Assembly (NCBI GenBank): GCA_934394815.1 | Contig: CAKRRD010000003.1 | Location: 1 to 64,000, forward strand | DNA from: an uncultured Acetatifactor sp. | Lineage (GTDB): Bacteria > Bacillota > Clostridia > Lachnospirales > Lachnospiraceae | Reading direction: 5' to 3' | DNA: 64,000 nucleotides | Part shown: positions 28,225 to 37,790 of the stretch, piece by piece | How the letters are laid out: each line of letters opens with the position of its first letter | Position numbering within the stretch: the stretch's first letter is position 1 | Made by a program: the position numbers and the translations under genes | Notes under the pieces: model-generated | Told to the model about the DNA's origin: nothing | The model's input: only the letters and a program-made list of their open reading frames with translations | Databases searched by the model: none

Positions 28225-30059
28225 TATACTCTGCCTCCTTCTACCACTCCGCATCCGAAGTGATCACATCTTAAGCACTTACCGCATTCCTGCATCGCCT
28301 CATCGTAGGACATTCCGTTTTCCACCGGTTCGAAATTGTTCTTACGCTCTCTGGCGGAACGGTCTGTCAGATGCACTCTGCCGTAATGGGTTCTGTCATT
28401 CTCTCTTGGCTCCGGGATCTTAATATCCTCCAGATATTTATGATGATATCCAAGGTATTCATCAATGTTCAGTGCCGCTACTTTGCCGGCACCAATAGCC
28501 TTAATTACGGTCGCCGGACCGAATACACAGTCACCACCGGCGAAAATCTTGTCATAGCTCTTAAGTCTGGTCGTATCTAATGTCTCAAATGTCTTTCTTC
28601 GGGGATTCACATCATACTCTGCAAAAGGTGCAGAGACAATATCCTGACCGATGGCCATAAGTACCACTTCACAGGGCACCTCGATCTCGGGTTTATTTGC
28701 CACCGTCACGGAAGGTTTTCCCTGCTTGTCATACACACTGATGATCTGAGGCTGTGCCACAAATCCGCAGACATTCCCATCCGCATCCGCATTGATCCTC
28801 ACAGGTGCATTCAGGGTCAGCAGTTCCACGCCCTCTTCGATGGCTCCCTGGATCTCGGAAGGAAGTGCCGTCATATCGATCTGACGTCTGCGGTAGATCA
28901 CCGTTACCTCTTTTGCATGGCACCGGATGGCAGATCGGGCACAGTCCATGGCCACGTTTCCACCGCCTACGACCACCACACGTTTTCCGGTATAATCCGG
29001 AATATTGCCCTTACCGATCTCTCCCAGCATTTCCACTGCGGAATAGACTCCGTTACTGTTCACGCCATCCACATTTACAGATTTGCCCACCTGTGCGCCG
29101 ATGGCAATATAAACTGCATTGTACTGCTCCTTCAGTTCGTCCATGGTGATGTCTCTGCCAATGGCAGTATTGTAATGCACTGTAATATTCCCGGTGGACA
29201 GGATCGCATTGATGTCCTCATCCAGTCTGTCCTTGGGCAGACGGTAGTTGGGAATACCGTAACGCAGCATTCCGCCCAGCGCTTCTCTCTCTTCGTATAC
29301 GTCTACCTTATGTCCCATCAGAGACAGATAATACGCTGTGGTCAGTCCGGAAGGACCGCCTCCTACGATTGCCACCTTTTTACCCGTGGCAACATTACAC
29401 TCCGGCACCTTCACCTGATCCGCAGCGATCTGATCTACGGCAAACTTCTTCAGGCCACGGATGTTGACCGGGCTGTCCAGCAGATCTCTGCGGCACTTTT
29501 CCTCACAGGGATGCTCACAGATAAATGCACATGCCGTGGGAAAAGGATTGTCCCTGCGGATCAGATTAATGGCATCCGCGTAACGATGTTCACCGATCAG
29601 TGCAATATATCCGGGAATATCCACATGTGCGGGGCAATGGGAAATACAGGGAACCTTCTGTCCCACTTCCGCCTGGCATCTGTGCTGTTCAATATGGCTC
29701 ATGTATTCATCGCGGAACAGCTCCACACTCTGCAATACGATGTTGGCCGCTTCGTAACCTATGGCACAGTCTGCCGTATCCTGAATCATTTCCGCCAGAG
29801 ATACCATATTGTTAAAGGTATCCATATCCGCCTTACCGTCCAGAATGCTGCGCATCATATTCTCTACCTGTTCCAGCCCGTCACGGCACGGAACACATTT
29901 ACCGCAGGTCTGACTTCTGGCACTTTGTAAAAAAGAAAGCTGTACTGCGATCGGGCAGACACCGGGAGGATTTCCCTTCACCCTCTTTACAAATTTATCC
30001 AGAAATTTTGTTGTCTTTTCATTCATTTCATTTTTATAAATAATATTCTCGGAATGCAT
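28224..30059 (-). CDS. NuoF/GltD-hybrid electron-transfer subunit of formate dehydrogenase
   Basis: This 611-residue flavoprotein joins two modules. Residues about 1-115 match only the C-terminal iron-sulfur part of NuoF (TCGKCVPCRDG at 51-61, Cys98), without its FMN/NADH domain. Residues about 125-590 match the small subunit of glutamate synthase: a Cys-rich helical part (CISHCPAHVDIPGY), an FAD site (VAIVGGGPSGL) and an NAD(P)H site (VVVVGGGNVAMD). The tail has CGKCLRCDHFGC. It probably passes electrons between FdhA and NAD(P)H. The start at 30059 follows AGGAGGG. It is first in the fdh operon. Confidence 0.87.
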   Translation of the reverse strand: MHSENIIYKNEMNEKTTKFLDKFVKRVKGNPPGVCPIAVQLSFLQSARSQTCGKCVPCRDGLEQVENMMRSILDGKADMDTFNNMVSLAEMIQDTADCAIGYEAANIVLQSVELFRDEYMSHIEQHRCQAEVGQKVPCISHCPAHVDIPGYIALIGEHRYADAINLIRRDNPFPTACAFICEHPCEEKCRRDLLDSPVNIRGLKKFAVDQIAADQVKVPECNVATGKKVAIVGGGPSGLTTAYYLSLMGHKVDVYEEREALGGMLRYGIPNYRLPKDRLDEDINAILSTGNITVHYNTAIGRDITMDELKEQYNAVYIAIGAQVGKSVNVDGVNSNGVYSAVEMLGEIGKGNIPDYTGKRVVVVGGGNVAMDCARSAIRCHAKEVTVIYRRRQIDMTALPSEIQGAIEEGVELLTLNAPVRINADADGNVCGFVAQPQIISVYDKQGKPSVTVANKPEIEVPCEVVLMAIGQDIVSAPFAEYDVNPRRKTFETLDTTRLKSYDKIFAGGDCVFGPATVIKAIGAGKVAALNIDEYLGYHHKYLEDIKIPEPRENDRTHYGRVHLTDRSARERKNNFEPVENGMSYDEAMQECGKCLRCDHFGCGVVEGGRV

Positions 30060-30147
30060 GAAACCCTCCTGTGTACGTCCTGTCATGATGAGTACTGTAT
30101 CTCTTCCAACAGGCATAAGATTTTACCGACTACCCCGAATACTTAAA

Positions 30148-30179
30148 AAGGTATAATGTAAGTGCTTACATTATACCTT
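30148..30179 (-). promoter_or_regulatory. 32-bp palindromic operator at the fdh promoter
   Basis: Two perfect 15-base arms (AAGGTATAATGTAAG and its complement) flank two bases. The core ATGTAAG-TG-CTTACAT (30156-30171) recurs exactly upstream of fdhD at 39948-39963. The palindrome covers the -10 of the fdh promoter, as expected for a repressor site. Confidence 0.8.
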
Positions 30180-30198
30180 CTTGAGAAACTTTCTTCAA
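30170..30198 (-). promoter_or_regulatory. Promoter of the formate dehydrogenase operon
   Basis: TTGAAG and a perfect TATAAT are 17 bases apart on the minus strand. The TATAAT is part of the palindromic operator. The start codon of the first subunit lies about 110 bases downstream. Confidence 0.75.
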
Positions 30199-30223
30199 TT
30201 AGATTAATTATTTAACAAACCTG

Positions 30224-31168
30224 TTATTTTTTTAGCGAAGTACCATTACCGCATTCGCCGTCTTCTTCCCGTAAGATACGGATTCCGTGAGCCAATGTAT
30301 CCAGTACTGCCTCCAGGCATTCCTGCACTGCTTTCGGGCTTCCCGGCAGATTTACGATCAACGTCCGGTTACGGATGACACTGGCAGCTCTGCTTAACAT
30401 CGCCCGTGGAGTGATCTGCAGACTGTAATAGCGCATTGCCTCCGCGATTCCCGGGGCATTCCTTGTGGCTGCCCGCAGGGTGGCTTCCGGTGTATTGTCT
30501 CTCGGTGAGAATCCGGTTCCCCCGGTAGTAAATATTACATCCACATCTTCTTCGTCTGCCAGTCTTATCATCTCACGGTACAATCCGCCTTCGTCATCCG
30601 GCAGTACTACACTGCTGACCGTGGTGTAGCCCTGTTTTTCTATGATCTCACGGAGGACAGGACCGCTCTTATCTTCCCGTTCTCCTCTGCTTCCCTTATC
30701 GCTGGCCGTAATGATCCCCGCTCTGAATTTTCTCGTGCTGATCAGTTTCAAAGTATCTCCGACACCGATCTCACCTCCATGCAGTACCCTGGCGAACACG
30801 CCCTCTCTGGGCATGATACAGTCTCCCACCATATGGAAGATCTCACATTCCGAATGACACTTTTTGCCGATCTGGGTAATCTCCAGCACCACATCATTAC
30901 ATTTAAAAATACTTCCCACCGGATAAGACTTAAAATCATATCCCTTTACCAGTAAGTTTTCTCCAAATGCTCCGTCCGCCACCTTCGCGCCTCTTGCCCG
31001 GAACTTCTCTACCTCTTCCCAGGATAAGAGACTCACCTGCCTGTGCCATCTGCCCGCATGGGCATCCTTCTCCAATCCCCAGTCTTCCAGAAATTTACAG
31101 CTGCCGATATTCTGTTTTGCTGTTCCTTTCTTCTCGCTGATACATACTGCTGCTACTTCTCCTGCCAT
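30224..31168 (-). CDS. MOSC domain - MogA fusion (molybdopterin adenylyltransferase)
   Basis: This 314-residue protein has an N-terminal MOSC domain (about residues 1-145; the Cys/His-rich IGKKCHSECEIFHMVGDC region) and a C-terminal MogA domain (about 150-300). The MogA part has the molybdopterin site TTGGTGFSPRDNTPEAT and NLPGSPKA. MogA adenylates molybdopterin before metal insertion; MOSC domains handle sulfur or bind the cofactor. The start at 31168 gives good spacing to GAAAGG. It is the last gene of the cofactor operon. Confidence 0.9.
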   Translation of the reverse strand: MAGEVAAVCISEKKGTAKQNIGSCKFLEDWGLEKDAHAGRWHRQVSLLSWEEVEKFRARGAKVADGAFGENLLVKGYDFKSYPVGSIFKCNDVVLEITQIGKKCHSECEIFHMVGDCIMPREGVFARVLHGGEIGVGDTLKLISTRKFRAGIITASDKGSRGEREDKSGPVLREIIEKQGYTTVSSVVLPDDEGGLYREMIRLADEEDVDVIFTTGGTGFSPRDNTPEATLRAATRNAPGIAEAMRYYSLQITPRAMLSRAASVIRNRTLIVNLPGSPKAVQECLEAVLDTLAHGIRILREEDGECGNGTSLKK

Positions 31169-31230
31169 AACTGTCATACCTTTCTGTCTCACCGGTCCGC
31201 TCTGTTTCCTGTCCCGGTTCTGTTTTGTAT

Positions 31231-32259
31231 CTATCCGCCGATCTGCACCATCTTGCGCTGGTCTTCCGCTCCATCCGCCAGATAGCCGCCAGCCGCCTTT
31301 TCTCTGAAATGATGCTCTGACGGTTTTTCCCGGACAGCTGCCAGAATCCGCTCCCGGATCTCTTCATCGGAAGCTCCGCCCCGCAGCAGCGGCTTCAGTT
31401 CCAGTCCCTTATCATAATGCAGACAAAGTTTTAATCTTCCCTCGCAGGTCAGACGTATCCTGTTGCATTCCCCGCAGAATTTATGGGAAATGGGACTGAT
31501 AAAGCCGATCCTGCCGGAAAACCCCGGAAAACGGTAATATTCTGCCGGGCCGGTTTCCATATTCACTTCCTCCGGAATTGCGATTGCCTTTCCAAAGTGC
31601 TGCTCCAGTCTGCGTAAAATCTCTTTCGAGGGAATTCCGGTGTATTCCTTTCCACAGCCGATGGGCATCAGTTCGATAAACCGGACATCCACGGGTCTGT
31701 CCGAAGCCAGTGCTGCCATCCCTTCGATATCCTCTCCGTTCATCTCCCTGCAGGGAACACAGTTTATTTTCACCCGCAGCTGCTGTTCCAGAGCCGCATC
31801 TATTGCATGCATCACACTCTCCACACCGGCTGCATTGCCTCCACAGCCACCTCCCGTGATATTGCGGAAGCGTCCCGGATCCAGCGTGTCCAGGCTGATG
31901 TTTGCCGCCGTAAGTCCCGCCCTGCGATACACTTCGGCCTGTGGAGCAAACAGCGTTCCGTTGGTCGTCATGGCAATCTCCTTAATTCCCGGCAGTCCAT
32001 GAATCTGTTCCACCAGCCACGGCAGATTCTTCCGTACCATGGGTTCTCCGCCGGTCAGCCGTACTTTACGGATTCCCAGTTGTTCCATAATGCTCACCAG
32101 CCGGAAGATTTCCTCCAGTGTCAGTATCTCCTCATGGGCTACCGGCAGGATTCCCTGCGGCGGCATACAGTATTTGCAGCGGAGATTGCATTTGTCCGTC
32201 ACCGATATTCTCAAATAATCAATCGTTCTTCCGAGGCTGTCCCGCATTTCACATTCCAC
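31231..32259 (-). CDS. moaA: GTP 3',8-cyclase MoaA
   Basis: MoaA is a radical-SAM enzyme that starts molybdenum cofactor synthesis from GTP. The 342-residue protein has the N-terminal CNLRCKYC cluster motif, the GGEP segment (RLTGGEP), the C-terminal cluster CGEC...C with 13 residues before the third Cys, and the conserved GG end. The start may be the GTG used here or an ATG 12 bases later; spacing to AAAGGA is poor for both. It follows modC by seven bases. Confidence 0.95.
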   Translation of the reverse strand: MECEMRDSLGRTIDYLRISVTDKCNLRCKYCMPPQGILPVAHEEILTLEEIFRLVSIMEQLGIRKVRLTGGEPMVRKNLPWLVEQIHGLPGIKEIAMTTNGTLFAPQAEVYRRAGLTAANISLDTLDPGRFRNITGGGCGGNAAGVESVMHAIDAALEQQLRVKINCVPCREMNGEDIEGMAALASDRPVDVRFIELMPIGCGKEYTGIPSKEILRRLEQHFGKAIAIPEEVNMETGPAEYYRFPGFSGRIGFISPISHKFCGECNRIRLTCEGRLKLCLHYDKGLELKPLLRGGASDEEIRERILAAVREKPSEHHFREKAAGGYLADGAEDQRKMVQIGG

Positions 32260-32266
32260 TTTCCTT

Positions 32267-33310
32267 TTATTTTTCCAGCCATATGATCTGCTCTGTGGGC
32301 ATTTTCAAATACAGCGTTTCGGTATCTTTCAGTTCCTGCCATCTGTCCTTCGGCAGTTCATAGGTCAACACCTCTCTCGCTCGTTCCCCGGTCCGGTTAC
32401 TGTTGCAGAACAGAACCACCGTGGAAAACGTATCCTCGATCACCCGCAGGATCCGGCACTCCAGCACATTCGTCTCTTCCATGGCCGGAACGACCTGAAA
32501 ATAATGCGCCCGGAATGCCGCATATTTATATGTTTTCCCCTCAGCCGGTGCCTGCAGGCAGATTCCCCAGTCCGCTGCTGTCATTCTGCCATCCGGCTCT
32601 GCCCGAAGCTCTGAGACATTTTTGCATCCGGTCAGAAGGGTTGCCGCCAGCGAAGCCGGGTTCTTAAAAAGTTCCTCTTTGGGCTGGACATCCAGAATCT
32701 GTCCCTCTTCCATGACCGCAATGCGATCCGTCATGCGGTAGGCTTCATTCCGGTCATGGGATACAAACAATACCGTCTTTCCATACTCATCCATGACCTT
32801 CATCAGTTCCCGTTCCATCTGCATCTTCAGATAATTGTCCAGTGCCGCAAAAGGTTCATCCAGCATCAGTATCTCCGGTTCCCCGGCCAACATCCTTGCC
32901 ATGGCGGTACGCTGCTTCTGCCCTCCGGAAAGCTGTGACGGATACAGTTCCTCCCTGCCTTCCAGAAAGAAACGCTTTGCATATTCCGCCGCTTTCCTGC
33001 GGTCACCTGCACCGCACATAATATTCTGCAACACTGTCATATTCGGGAAAAGGGCATAATCCTGAAACAGATAACCTACCTTCCGCTTCTGTACCGGCAG
33101 ATGGATCCGTCTCTCCGAATCAAAAAACACTTTATTATCCAGACGGATCACACCTTTATCCGGCTTTTCAATTCCTGCAATACATTTTAAAGTCATGCTC
33201 TTGCCGCAGCCAGAGGCCCCAAGCAGTCCCATCACTTCTTTTTCAGCGGTAAACTTTACTTTCAACAGAAAATCCCCGCATTTTTTTTCAATGTCCACGT
33301 ACAAAGCCAT
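32267..33310 (-). CDS. modC: Molybdate ABC transporter ATPase
   Basis: This 347-residue ATPase drives molybdate or tungstate uptake. It has Walker A GASGCGKSM, Q-loop LFQDYALFPN, signature LSGGQKQR, Walker B ILMLDEPFAALD and the switch His in FVSHDR. A C-terminal extension from about residue 240 is in the place of the molybdate-sensing TOBE domain. The start overlaps the end of modB by 23 bases; a GTG 12 bases earlier is an alternative. It lies in the molybdenum cofactor operon. Confidence 0.92.
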   Translation of the reverse strand: MALYVDIEKKCGDFLLKVKFTAEKEVMGLLGASGCGKSMTLKCIAGIEKPDKGVIRLDNKVFFDSERRIHLPVQKRKVGYLFQDYALFPNMTVLQNIMCGAGDRRKAAEYAKRFFLEGREELYPSQLSGGQKQRTAMARMLAGEPEILMLDEPFAALDNYLKMQMERELMKVMDEYGKTVLFVSHDRNEAYRMTDRIAVMEEGQILDVQPKEELFKNPASLAATLLTGCKNVSELRAEPDGRMTAADWGICLQAPAEGKTYKYAAFRAHYFQVVPAMEETNVLECRILRVIEDTFSTVVLFCNSNRTGERAREVLTYELPKDRWQELKDTETLYLKMPTEQIIWLEK

Positions 33311-33980
33311 TACCTTTTCCACCGCCTTTCCTTTCCTGGTATCCCATCCAGTAATTCATCAGAAAGATCGTGAAGAAAGAAATTCCCATGATAATAGCTA
33401 CCCAGTAATAAGCAAGGCTTCTGTCACCGCTCTGCACTGCCGTGTAGATTGCTACCGACATGGTCTGTGTTCTGCCGGGAATATTTCCGGCTAACATGAT
33501 CGTTGCACCGAATTCCCCCAGGGCTCTGGCAAATGCCAGAATCGTGGCAGCCGCCACACCGGGCCATGCCGCCGGAAGCAGAATCCTGAAAAATATCTTT
33601 ATTTCCGACATTCCCAGCGTCCGTGCAGCATAAATCAGATTCACATCTACCTGCTCCAGAGCGCCGCGGGCTGTCCGGTACATGATGGGAAAAGATACCA
33701 CCACTGCCGCGATCACCGCCCCCTGCCAGGTGAACAGCACACTGATTCCCATCTTTAAGAGCAGCCCGCCTAACAGACTGTTTTTCCCGAAGATGATCAA
33801 CAGGAAAAATCCAACTACCGTAGGAGGCAATACCATCGGCAGAGAGAAAATGCCGTCAATCAGTGCCTTGCCCGCTCTTAAGGAGATGACCAGCCTTGCA
33901 GAAAGCAGACCTAAAAAAAACGTAAACACCGTCGCACATACCGCGACCTTCAGGGAGATCCATAAGGGTGAAAAATCCAT
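33288..33980 (-). CDS. modB: Molybdate ABC transporter permease
   Basis: This 230-residue ModB permease has five to six hydrophobic segments and the coupling loop with AARTLGMSE, plus ALGEFGATIMLAGNIPGRTQT, which is characteristic of ModB. The start follows TAGGAGCGGAA, and the end overlaps modC, so the two are translated together. Confidence 0.95.
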   Translation of the reverse strand: MDFSPLWISLKVAVCATVFTFFLGLLSARLVISLRAGKALIDGIFSLPMVLPPTVVGFFLLIIFGKNSLLGGLLLKMGISVLFTWQGAVIAAVVVSFPIMYRTARGALEQVDVNLIYAARTLGMSEIKIFFRILLPAAWPGVAAATILAFARALGEFGATIMLAGNIPGRTQTMSVAIYTAVQSGDRSLAYYWVAIIMGISFFTIFLMNYWMGYQERKGGGKGNGFVRGH

Positions 33981-33988
33981 TTCCGCTC

Positions 33989-34864
33989 CTATTCTGCCGC
34001 AGAGAATCCGTAGCCTTCAAATTTCTGCATGGCATGATCGGTCTGGAGATATGAAAGGAACTCTGCTGCCGCATCTGCGTGTTCGCTGGCCTTCACGATT
34101 CCCACCGGATAGATCACCCTTTTGCAGGAGCCTTCAGGGGCTTCACAGATAATCTTAATCTTCTCACCTACATATGCATCCGTGGCATATACCACACCGC
34201 AGTCCACCGCACCAGTCTCCACCCAGGAAAGTACCGTGCGGACATCAGAACCATAGTTTGCCTTCTCCTTCACTGTATCCAGAATTCCCAGAGCGGTGAA
34301 AATCTCCTCGGAGTACTGTCCTACCGGTACACTGCCCGGCTCGCCAAGACCGATCATACTGACTTTATCCGTTGCCACATCCTCAAAAGAAGTAATGTCC
34401 TTATCACTGTCTTCCGGAACGATCAGAACCACTTTATTCTCCAGCAGATTCACAATAGAATCCGAATCCATCAGTCCCTCTTCGTCCAGTGCAGTCATCT
34501 GTTTGGTCGCTGCGGAGAAAAACAGATCGGCCGGAGCGCCTTCCTCGATCTGTGTCTGCAGTGCTCCGGAAGCTCCGTAAGAAAAGTTCAGCGTTACATT
34601 CGGATGTGCCGCTTCATACTCTGCCTTGATCTCGTTGCATACATCCGTCAGGGAAGCTGCCGCTAAAATCGTCAGTTCCACAGTTTCACCGTTCTCCGTA
34701 TCCTGCGCCGTGCTGCCTGTTTCCACATCTGCCTGAGTATTTGTTTCGGAAGCAGCCGACCCGGTATCTGCTGTATTCTTCGTTTCAGATCCACATCCCG
34801 TAAGCAGCACTGCTGCCAGAATCGTTGCCATTACAAAACTCATTTTTTTATTATCTTTTTTCAT
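33989..34864 (-). CDS. modA: Molybdate-binding lipoprotein
   Basis: This 291-residue protein captures molybdate. It starts with a lipoprotein signal ending in LLTGC near residue 23. A Thr/Ser/Asp-rich spacer follows, then the ModA fold: LTILAAASLTDVCNEI, FSYGASGALQTQIEEGAPADLFFSA (two parts of one block), and DCGVVYATDA. The start at 34864 is the only ATG giving a proper signal peptide, although the ribosome binding site is weak. It overlaps nothing and sits one base after the moaC stop. Confidence 0.93.
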   Translation of the reverse strand: MKKDNKKMSFVMATILAAVLLTGCGSETKNTADTGSAASETNTQADVETGSTAQDTENGETVELTILAAASLTDVCNEIKAEYEAAHPNVTLNFSYGASGALQTQIEEGAPADLFFSAATKQMTALDEEGLMDSDSIVNLLENKVVLIVPEDSDKDITSFEDVATDKVSMIGLGEPGSVPVGQYSEEIFTALGILDTVKEKANYGSDVRTVLSWVETGAVDCGVVYATDAYVGEKIKIICEAPEGSCKRVIYPVGIVKASEHADAAAEFLSYLQTDHAMQKFEGYGFSAAE

Positions 34865-34865
34865 T

Positions 34866-35345
34866 TTATTCTGTTCTTTGAAAATGCCCACTCTTGCCGC
34901 CCATCTTTTCCTCCAGACGGATCTCTCCCATTTCCATGCTGCGGTCCATGGCCTTACACATATCATAGATGGTAAGCAGTGCCACATTCACCCCGGTCAG
35001 CGCCTCCATCTCCACCCCGGTCCTTCCGGACAATTTTGCCGTACAAAAACACCGGATTGTGCTGGTTTCCTCTTCCATGGCAAAATCTATGGTGACCTTT
35101 GTCAGCATCAGCGGATGACACAGAGGGATCAGTTCCCAGGTACGTTTGGCCGCCATAATTCCGGCGATCCGCGCCGTTCCCAGAACATCTCCCTTTTTCG
35201 CCGTACCGTTTTTCACCGCATCAAATACCTCTCGGCTCACCCGGATACAGCCGCTGGCGACAGCACATCTTTCTGTAATATCCTTGTCCGTTACATCTAC
35301 CATGATAGCATTTCCCTGTGCATCAAAATGGGTAAAACCTGACAT
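34866..35345 (-). CDS. moaC: Cyclic pyranopterin monophosphate synthase
   Basis: MoaC completes the conversion of the MoaA product to cyclic pyranopterin monophosphate. The 159-residue protein has [30 protein letters not shown], the CHPL motif and [10 protein letters not shown], with the catalytic Lys in the expected C-terminal region. The ATG at 35345 has a better distance to AAAGGA than one six bases earlier. It sits between the MoeA-like gene and modA. Confidence 0.95.
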   Translation of the reverse strand: MSGFTHFDAQGNAIMVDVTDKDITERCAVASGCIRVSREVFDAVKNGTAKKGDVLGTARIAGIMAAKRTWELIPLCHPLMLTKVTIDFAMEEETSTIRCFCTAKLSGRTGVEMEALTGVNVALLTIYDMCKAMDRSMEMGEIRLEEKMGGKSGHFQRTE

Positions 35346-35427
35346 TTTCATTTCCTTTCTGTTATCAATCCTATAATATCACAAATTGCTTTTTGAGCCT
35401 CTTGCCCTGATATCGTCCTGTGTGTAA

Positions 35428-36444
35428 CTATTTTCCAAAACCGCAGTTCGGGAAATGGCACACTTCGCAGTTCAGGCACAAACCGCCTTCCCCGTAGCTG
35501 TCCAGATCGGCCTTCGTCAGCCGTTCTCCGGCCAGCACTCTCGGCAATACCAGATCGAATACCGTGCGTCCTGCATACATAACGCATCCCGGCAGTCCCA
35601 GCACGGGCACCTCTCCCAGATAAGCTAACAGGAACATGGCTCCCGGAAGTACCGGTGCTCCATAGGACACCACCTCCGCTCCCGTAGCTTTGATAGCTCC
35701 CGGTGTCCTGTCATCCGGATCCACACTCATGCCGCCGGTACACAACACCATATCCGCGCCCCGGGAAATAAAATCCCGAATGGCTGCTGTAATCTCTTCC
35801 TGACAGTCATCCAGAATTACCTGTCCTAAGACTTCCGTATCATACGCTGCCAGTTTTGCACGGACCGCCGGTCCGAAAGCATCCCGGATCCGGCCCTTAA
35901 ATACTTCGCTGCCGGTAGTCACGATCCCTGCTTTTCTGTGAGACATAGGCAGGATCTTAAGAAGCGGTTCCCCGCCGGCTGCTTCCTTTGCCCGGTTCAT
36001 TTTTTCCTCTTCGATCACCAGAGGGATAATCCGGGCAGCCGCCAGCTTATCTCCTGCTTTCACCGGGAAATTTCCATGAATGGTGGCAATCATCATCTCT
36101 CCCAGTCCATTCACTGCCCGCAGCTTTTCGGAATTGATCTTGAGCAGGCCGTCTGCTGCCGCCCGGATCTCGATCTTGCCTTCCTTCGGTTCACTGGCGG
36201 TCATATTTTCGTTGATGCACAGATCCCGTAAAATGGCCGCTGCCTCATCCTCGTGCAGGATACCCTCCTTTTTCTCCCACACATAGAGATGTTCCTTTCC
36301 CACAGACAACAGTACCGGAATGTCCTCCTCTGTGACGATATGTCCCTTACGGAACACTGCGTCCTTCACCACTCCCGGAATGATCTGGGTAATATCATGA
36401 CAAAGCACCTGTCCCACCGCATCTTCTGTTCTGATCAGTTTCAT
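35428..36444 (-). CDS. MoeA-like molybdopterin-binding protein with Cys tail
   Basis: This 338-residue protein contains the MoaB/MoeA molybdopterin-binding fold in its C-terminal half (GIVTTGSEVFKGRI, MVLCTGGMSVDPDDRTP, LGLPGCVMY). Its N-terminal half lacks the standard MoeA domain I motif. It ends in a Cys cluster, C-x2-C-x2-C-x4-C (CLNCEVCHFPNC), possibly metal-binding. The start follows GGAGATTACG. A complete moeA lies two genes upstream, so this copy probably has another role, for example cofactor sensing or tungsten/molybdenum choice; that is inference. Confidence 0.8.
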   Translation of the reverse strand: MKLIRTEDAVGQVLCHDITQIIPGVVKDAVFRKGHIVTEEDIPVLLSVGKEHLYVWEKKEGILHEDEAAAILRDLCINENMTASEPKEGKIEIRAAADGLLKINSEKLRAVNGLGEMMIATIHGNFPVKAGDKLAAARIIPLVIEEEKMNRAKEAAGGEPLLKILPMSHRKAGIVTTGSEVFKGRIRDAFGPAVRAKLAAYDTEVLGQVILDDCQEEITAAIRDFISRGADMVLCTGGMSVDPDDRTPGAIKATGAEVVSYGAPVLPGAMFLLAYLGEVPVLGLPGCVMYAGRTVFDLVLPRVLAGERLTKADLDSYGEGGLCLNCEVCHFPNCGFGK

Positions 36445-36483
36445 CGTAATCTCCATTCCACAAGCACTTCTGCTCCGGGAGGT

Positions 36484-37572
36484 TTACGATTCCGCCGCTC
36501 TCCCGCTAATGCCGAAGTAACTTAAAATACAGGAATATATTCCTGCCACATCATTTATATCATATCTGGGACACTTCACACTATCCTGTGGCACCACATC
36601 CGTAGCCAATGCGATCAGATGCTCCGTGGCACATACCGGGTGATCGGAGACTGCTCTCCGCACCACCTCTATTCTGGGGTAGTCGGAATGTTTCATTCCT
36701 TCCAGGATCAGAACATCCACATCTTTGCAGGCAGCTATCATATCCTCTGCCGTCACCTTTCCCTTACGGTTTACAGAAGACTGTGTGCCGGAATAAATAG
36801 CACTTATCTCTGCTCCCGCTGCCGCAAAACGGTACGTGTCCGTTCCTTCCCGATCCATAGCATACTCATGTCCGTCGTGCTTGATCACACCTACACGATA
36901 TCCGTCCCGGATAAACTCATTGATCAGCTTAATGATGAGTCCTGTCTTGCCGCTGTCCTTGATTCCGCTGACACAGAATACAAGCGGCAGGCTTAACCTT
37001 TCGTACTCTTCTCTGGTGTTAATATTGCGCAGCTGCTTTTTGTCAAAGCAGCTGCTCTCCAGACGAATATATTTCGTCCGCACTCTGCGCAGGATCTGCA
37101 TCAGACGATACTGTCCCTGTCCGATCAGTTCCTCGATCACCGGCAGAACTTTTTTGGAATATACGGCACACAGGGGATGAATATGATCCTCGTCCACCAT
37201 GCAATAGCAGTCATAATCCGAGGAAATAAATTCTGCCATATACCGCACCAGGCTGCCCGTAATAAACGGCATGTCCCCCGCACAGATAAAAACATAGTCA
37301 CAGGACGTGTGGATCAGGACCTGACGGATTCCCTCCATCGGACCGATCTTGCGGTTTTCATCAAAGACGATGGGAAGTCCCAGTTCTTCATATTCCCCCG
37401 GCAGGGCTGCAGAAATACAGGGCTTCTCATCGAACCCCTGCAGTTCTTCACAGATTCTGTCCAAAAATCTGCGGTTCTGATATTCCATTAAGACCTTGTT
37501 CTGTCCCATCCGGCTGCTCTTGCCGCCGGCCAGGACAGCCGTACCAAGGGTGAATTTCCGCACGTCCTGCAT
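36484..37572 (-). CDS. MobA-MobB fusion (Mo-cofactor guanylyltransferase)
   Basis: This 362-residue protein joins two activities used to make the bis-MGD cofactor of formate dehydrogenase. Residues about 10-195 are MobA, with the nucleotide loop AVLAGGKSSRMGQNK and CAGDMPF. Residues about 200-350 are MobB, with P-loop GIKDSGKTGLI and KHDGHEYAMDREGTDTYRF. The start at 37572 follows GGGAGGG. It lies just downstream of a structured repeat that separates it from moeA. Confidence 0.92.
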   Translation of the reverse strand: MQDVRKFTLGTAVLAGGKSSRMGQNKVLMEYQNRRFLDRICEELQGFDEKPCISAALPGEYEELGLPIVFDENRKIGPMEGIRQVLIHTSCDYVFICAGDMPFITGSLVRYMAEFISSDYDCYCMVDEDHIHPLCAVYSKKVLPVIEELIGQGQYRLMQILRRVRTKYIRLESSCFDKKQLRNINTREEYERLSLPLVFCVSGIKDSGKTGLIIKLINEFIRDGYRVGVIKHDGHEYAMDREGTDTYRFAAAGAEISAIYSGTQSSVNRKGKVTAEDMIAACKDVDVLILEGMKHSDYPRIEVVRRAVSDHPVCATEHLIALATDVVPQDSVKCPRYDINDVAGIYSCILSYFGISGRAAES

Positions 37573-37585
37573 TTTTCCGTTTCCC

Positions 37586-37790
37586 TCCCGTGCAAACATG
37601 TCGAAACTATTTGTCTTGTAGTTGTCTTTAATGATACCATAAGGATTGCTCCGTGCAAGCACTCCCGCAATCCTTAACGCTATTCGCATATCGTATAGCT
37701 TTCGCTATACTTTTATGCTCATATCGTTCAGGTCACCAAGACAGATAGTTTCTCCCGTGCAAGCACGTCGAAACTATTTGTCTTGTGACC
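37586..37790. repeat. Structured repeat element inside the Mo-cofactor operon
   Basis: The 224-base gap between moeA and mobA-mobB holds a 34-base direct repeat (37586-37619 and 37753-37786, 32 of 34 identical) containing the block TCGAAACTATTTGTCTTGT. Two hairpins lie inside. The first, 37641-37675, has 9-bp arms. The second, 37731-37790, has about 21 bp with one bulge and one wobble pair. Both enclose 17-base loops that contain GTGCTTGCAC on the transcript strand. A third small hairpin (TATAGC/GCTATA) lies at 37693-37710. No gene is encoded. It may be a small mobile element, or a processing or attenuation structure. Confidence 0.75.
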
